Part shown: positions 5,169 to 5,425 of the stretch, in pieces
Position numbering within the stretch: position 1 is the first letter of the stretch
Layout of the letters: each line of letters begins with the position of its first letter
Source: Methanoregulaceae archaeon
Lineage (GTDB): Archaea > Halobacteriota > Methanomicrobia > Methanomicrobiales > Methanospirillaceae
NCBI GenBank assembly: GCA_013331415.1
Contig: DUGL01000172.1
Coordinates: forward strand, 398 to 5,822
DNA length: 5,425 nt
Direction: 5' to 3'
Notes under the pieces: generated by a model
Told to the model about the DNA's origin: nothing
Seen by the model: only the letters and a program-made list of their open reading frames with translations
Databases searched by the model: none
Made by a program: the position numbers and the translations under genes

Positions 5169-5425
5169 ATGGTCAGGATGCTGCTGGGGATTGGAAACAC
5201 CCTTCGTCGGGATGACGGGGTCGGGAATTATATTGCGTCACGTTTCCGGGCACGGGGGTGGCTCGTCCTTGACTGCGGGACCATGCCCGAGAACTTTACC
5301 GGCGTCGTCCGCCGCCACCACCCTGAGCTCCTGGTTCTCGTGGATGCCGCCGATATAGGCCTTGCTCCCGGTGTGTTTCGCATCGTTGCCCCGGACCGGA
5401 TCGGGGACGTGAGCACCGGGACGCA
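5169..5425 (+). CDS. hycI: Hydrogenase maturation protease, HycI type (partial, 3' end missing)
   Basis: Members of this peptidase family (M52) cut the C-terminal tail from the large subunit of a [NiFe] hydrogenase after nickel insertion. The first 85 residues are visible. They contain LLGIGNTLRRDDGVGN (5-20), with Asp16 as the first predicted nickel-contacting residue, then LDCGTMPEN (34-42) and LLVLVDAADIGLAPG (54-68), with Asp59 equivalent to E. coli HycI Asp62. The matching order of GN..DDG, D.G..PEN and VDA.D.GL.PG places it with HycI rather than HyaD/HybD. The third ligand, a histidine, lies beyond the window end. The ATG at 5169 is chosen because family members begin just before the LLGIGN strand; Met4 is an alternative. 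The frame stays open upstream without a better start. Its hydrogenase partner (Ech-like, F420-reducing or other) cannot be told from here. Confidence 0.9.
   Translation, partial: MVRMLLGIGNTLRRDDGVGNYIASRFRARGWLVLDCGTMPENFTGVVRRHHPELLVLVDAADIGLAPGVFRIVAPDRIGDVSTGT

Noticed and set aside
5082..5222. Minus-strand stretch antisense to the hycI 5' end with a natural-looking translation
   Set aside because: It has no ATG, GTG or TTG start in frame and covers the hycI promoter and N-terminus, which are well supported on the plus strand.

Overview
The window looks like chromosomal DNA from a moderately GC-rich euryarchaeon, most plausibly a methanogen of the Methanomicrobiales. That placement is inferred from three things: a HycI-type hydrogenase maturation protease, an archaeal BRE/TATA-like promoter directly in front of it with almost no leader, and the lack of bacterial -35/-10 patterns. 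The sequence holds no rRNA, so the taxonomy is not proven.

Layout. Four complete genes lie on the minus strand and one partial gene lies on the plus strand at the right edge. In minus-strand transcription order they are: a bile acid:sodium symporter-like (BASS/SBF) membrane protein (3879-4766), a 371-bp spacer rich in inverted repeats (3508-3878), carbamate kinase arcC (2578-3507), arginine deiminase arcA (1313-2581), a 216-bp spacer, and an AI-2E/PerM-family membrane protein (71-1096). arcC and arcA overlap by 4 bases (ATGA), so they are almost certainly co-translated. Diverging from the symporter across a 402-bp spacer is a hycI-like hydrogenase maturation protease starting at 5169, cut off by the window end.

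Biology. ArcA (arginine to citrulline plus ammonia) and ArcC (carbamoyl phosphate plus ADP to ATP, CO2 and ammonia) are the first and last steps of the arginine deiminase pathway. The middle enzyme, catabolic ornithine carbamoyltransferase, and the usual ArcD arginine/ornithine antiporter are not in the window. The flanking membrane proteins are not known Arc transporters, and linking either to arginine is speculation. ArcA resembles the Pseudomonas-type bacterial enzyme closely, which makes acquisition from bacteria a reasonable inference.

The parts most worth a second look are noncoding. They are a perfect 9-bp inverted repeat with a 2-bp spacer at 4923-4942 in the divergent spacer, a cluster of dyads ahead of arcC together with a short open frame that overlaps the arcC start by the same ATGA arrangement, and a hairpin plus T-run that may end the symporter transcript. 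I see no CRISPR array, insertion sequence, tRNA or rRNA.
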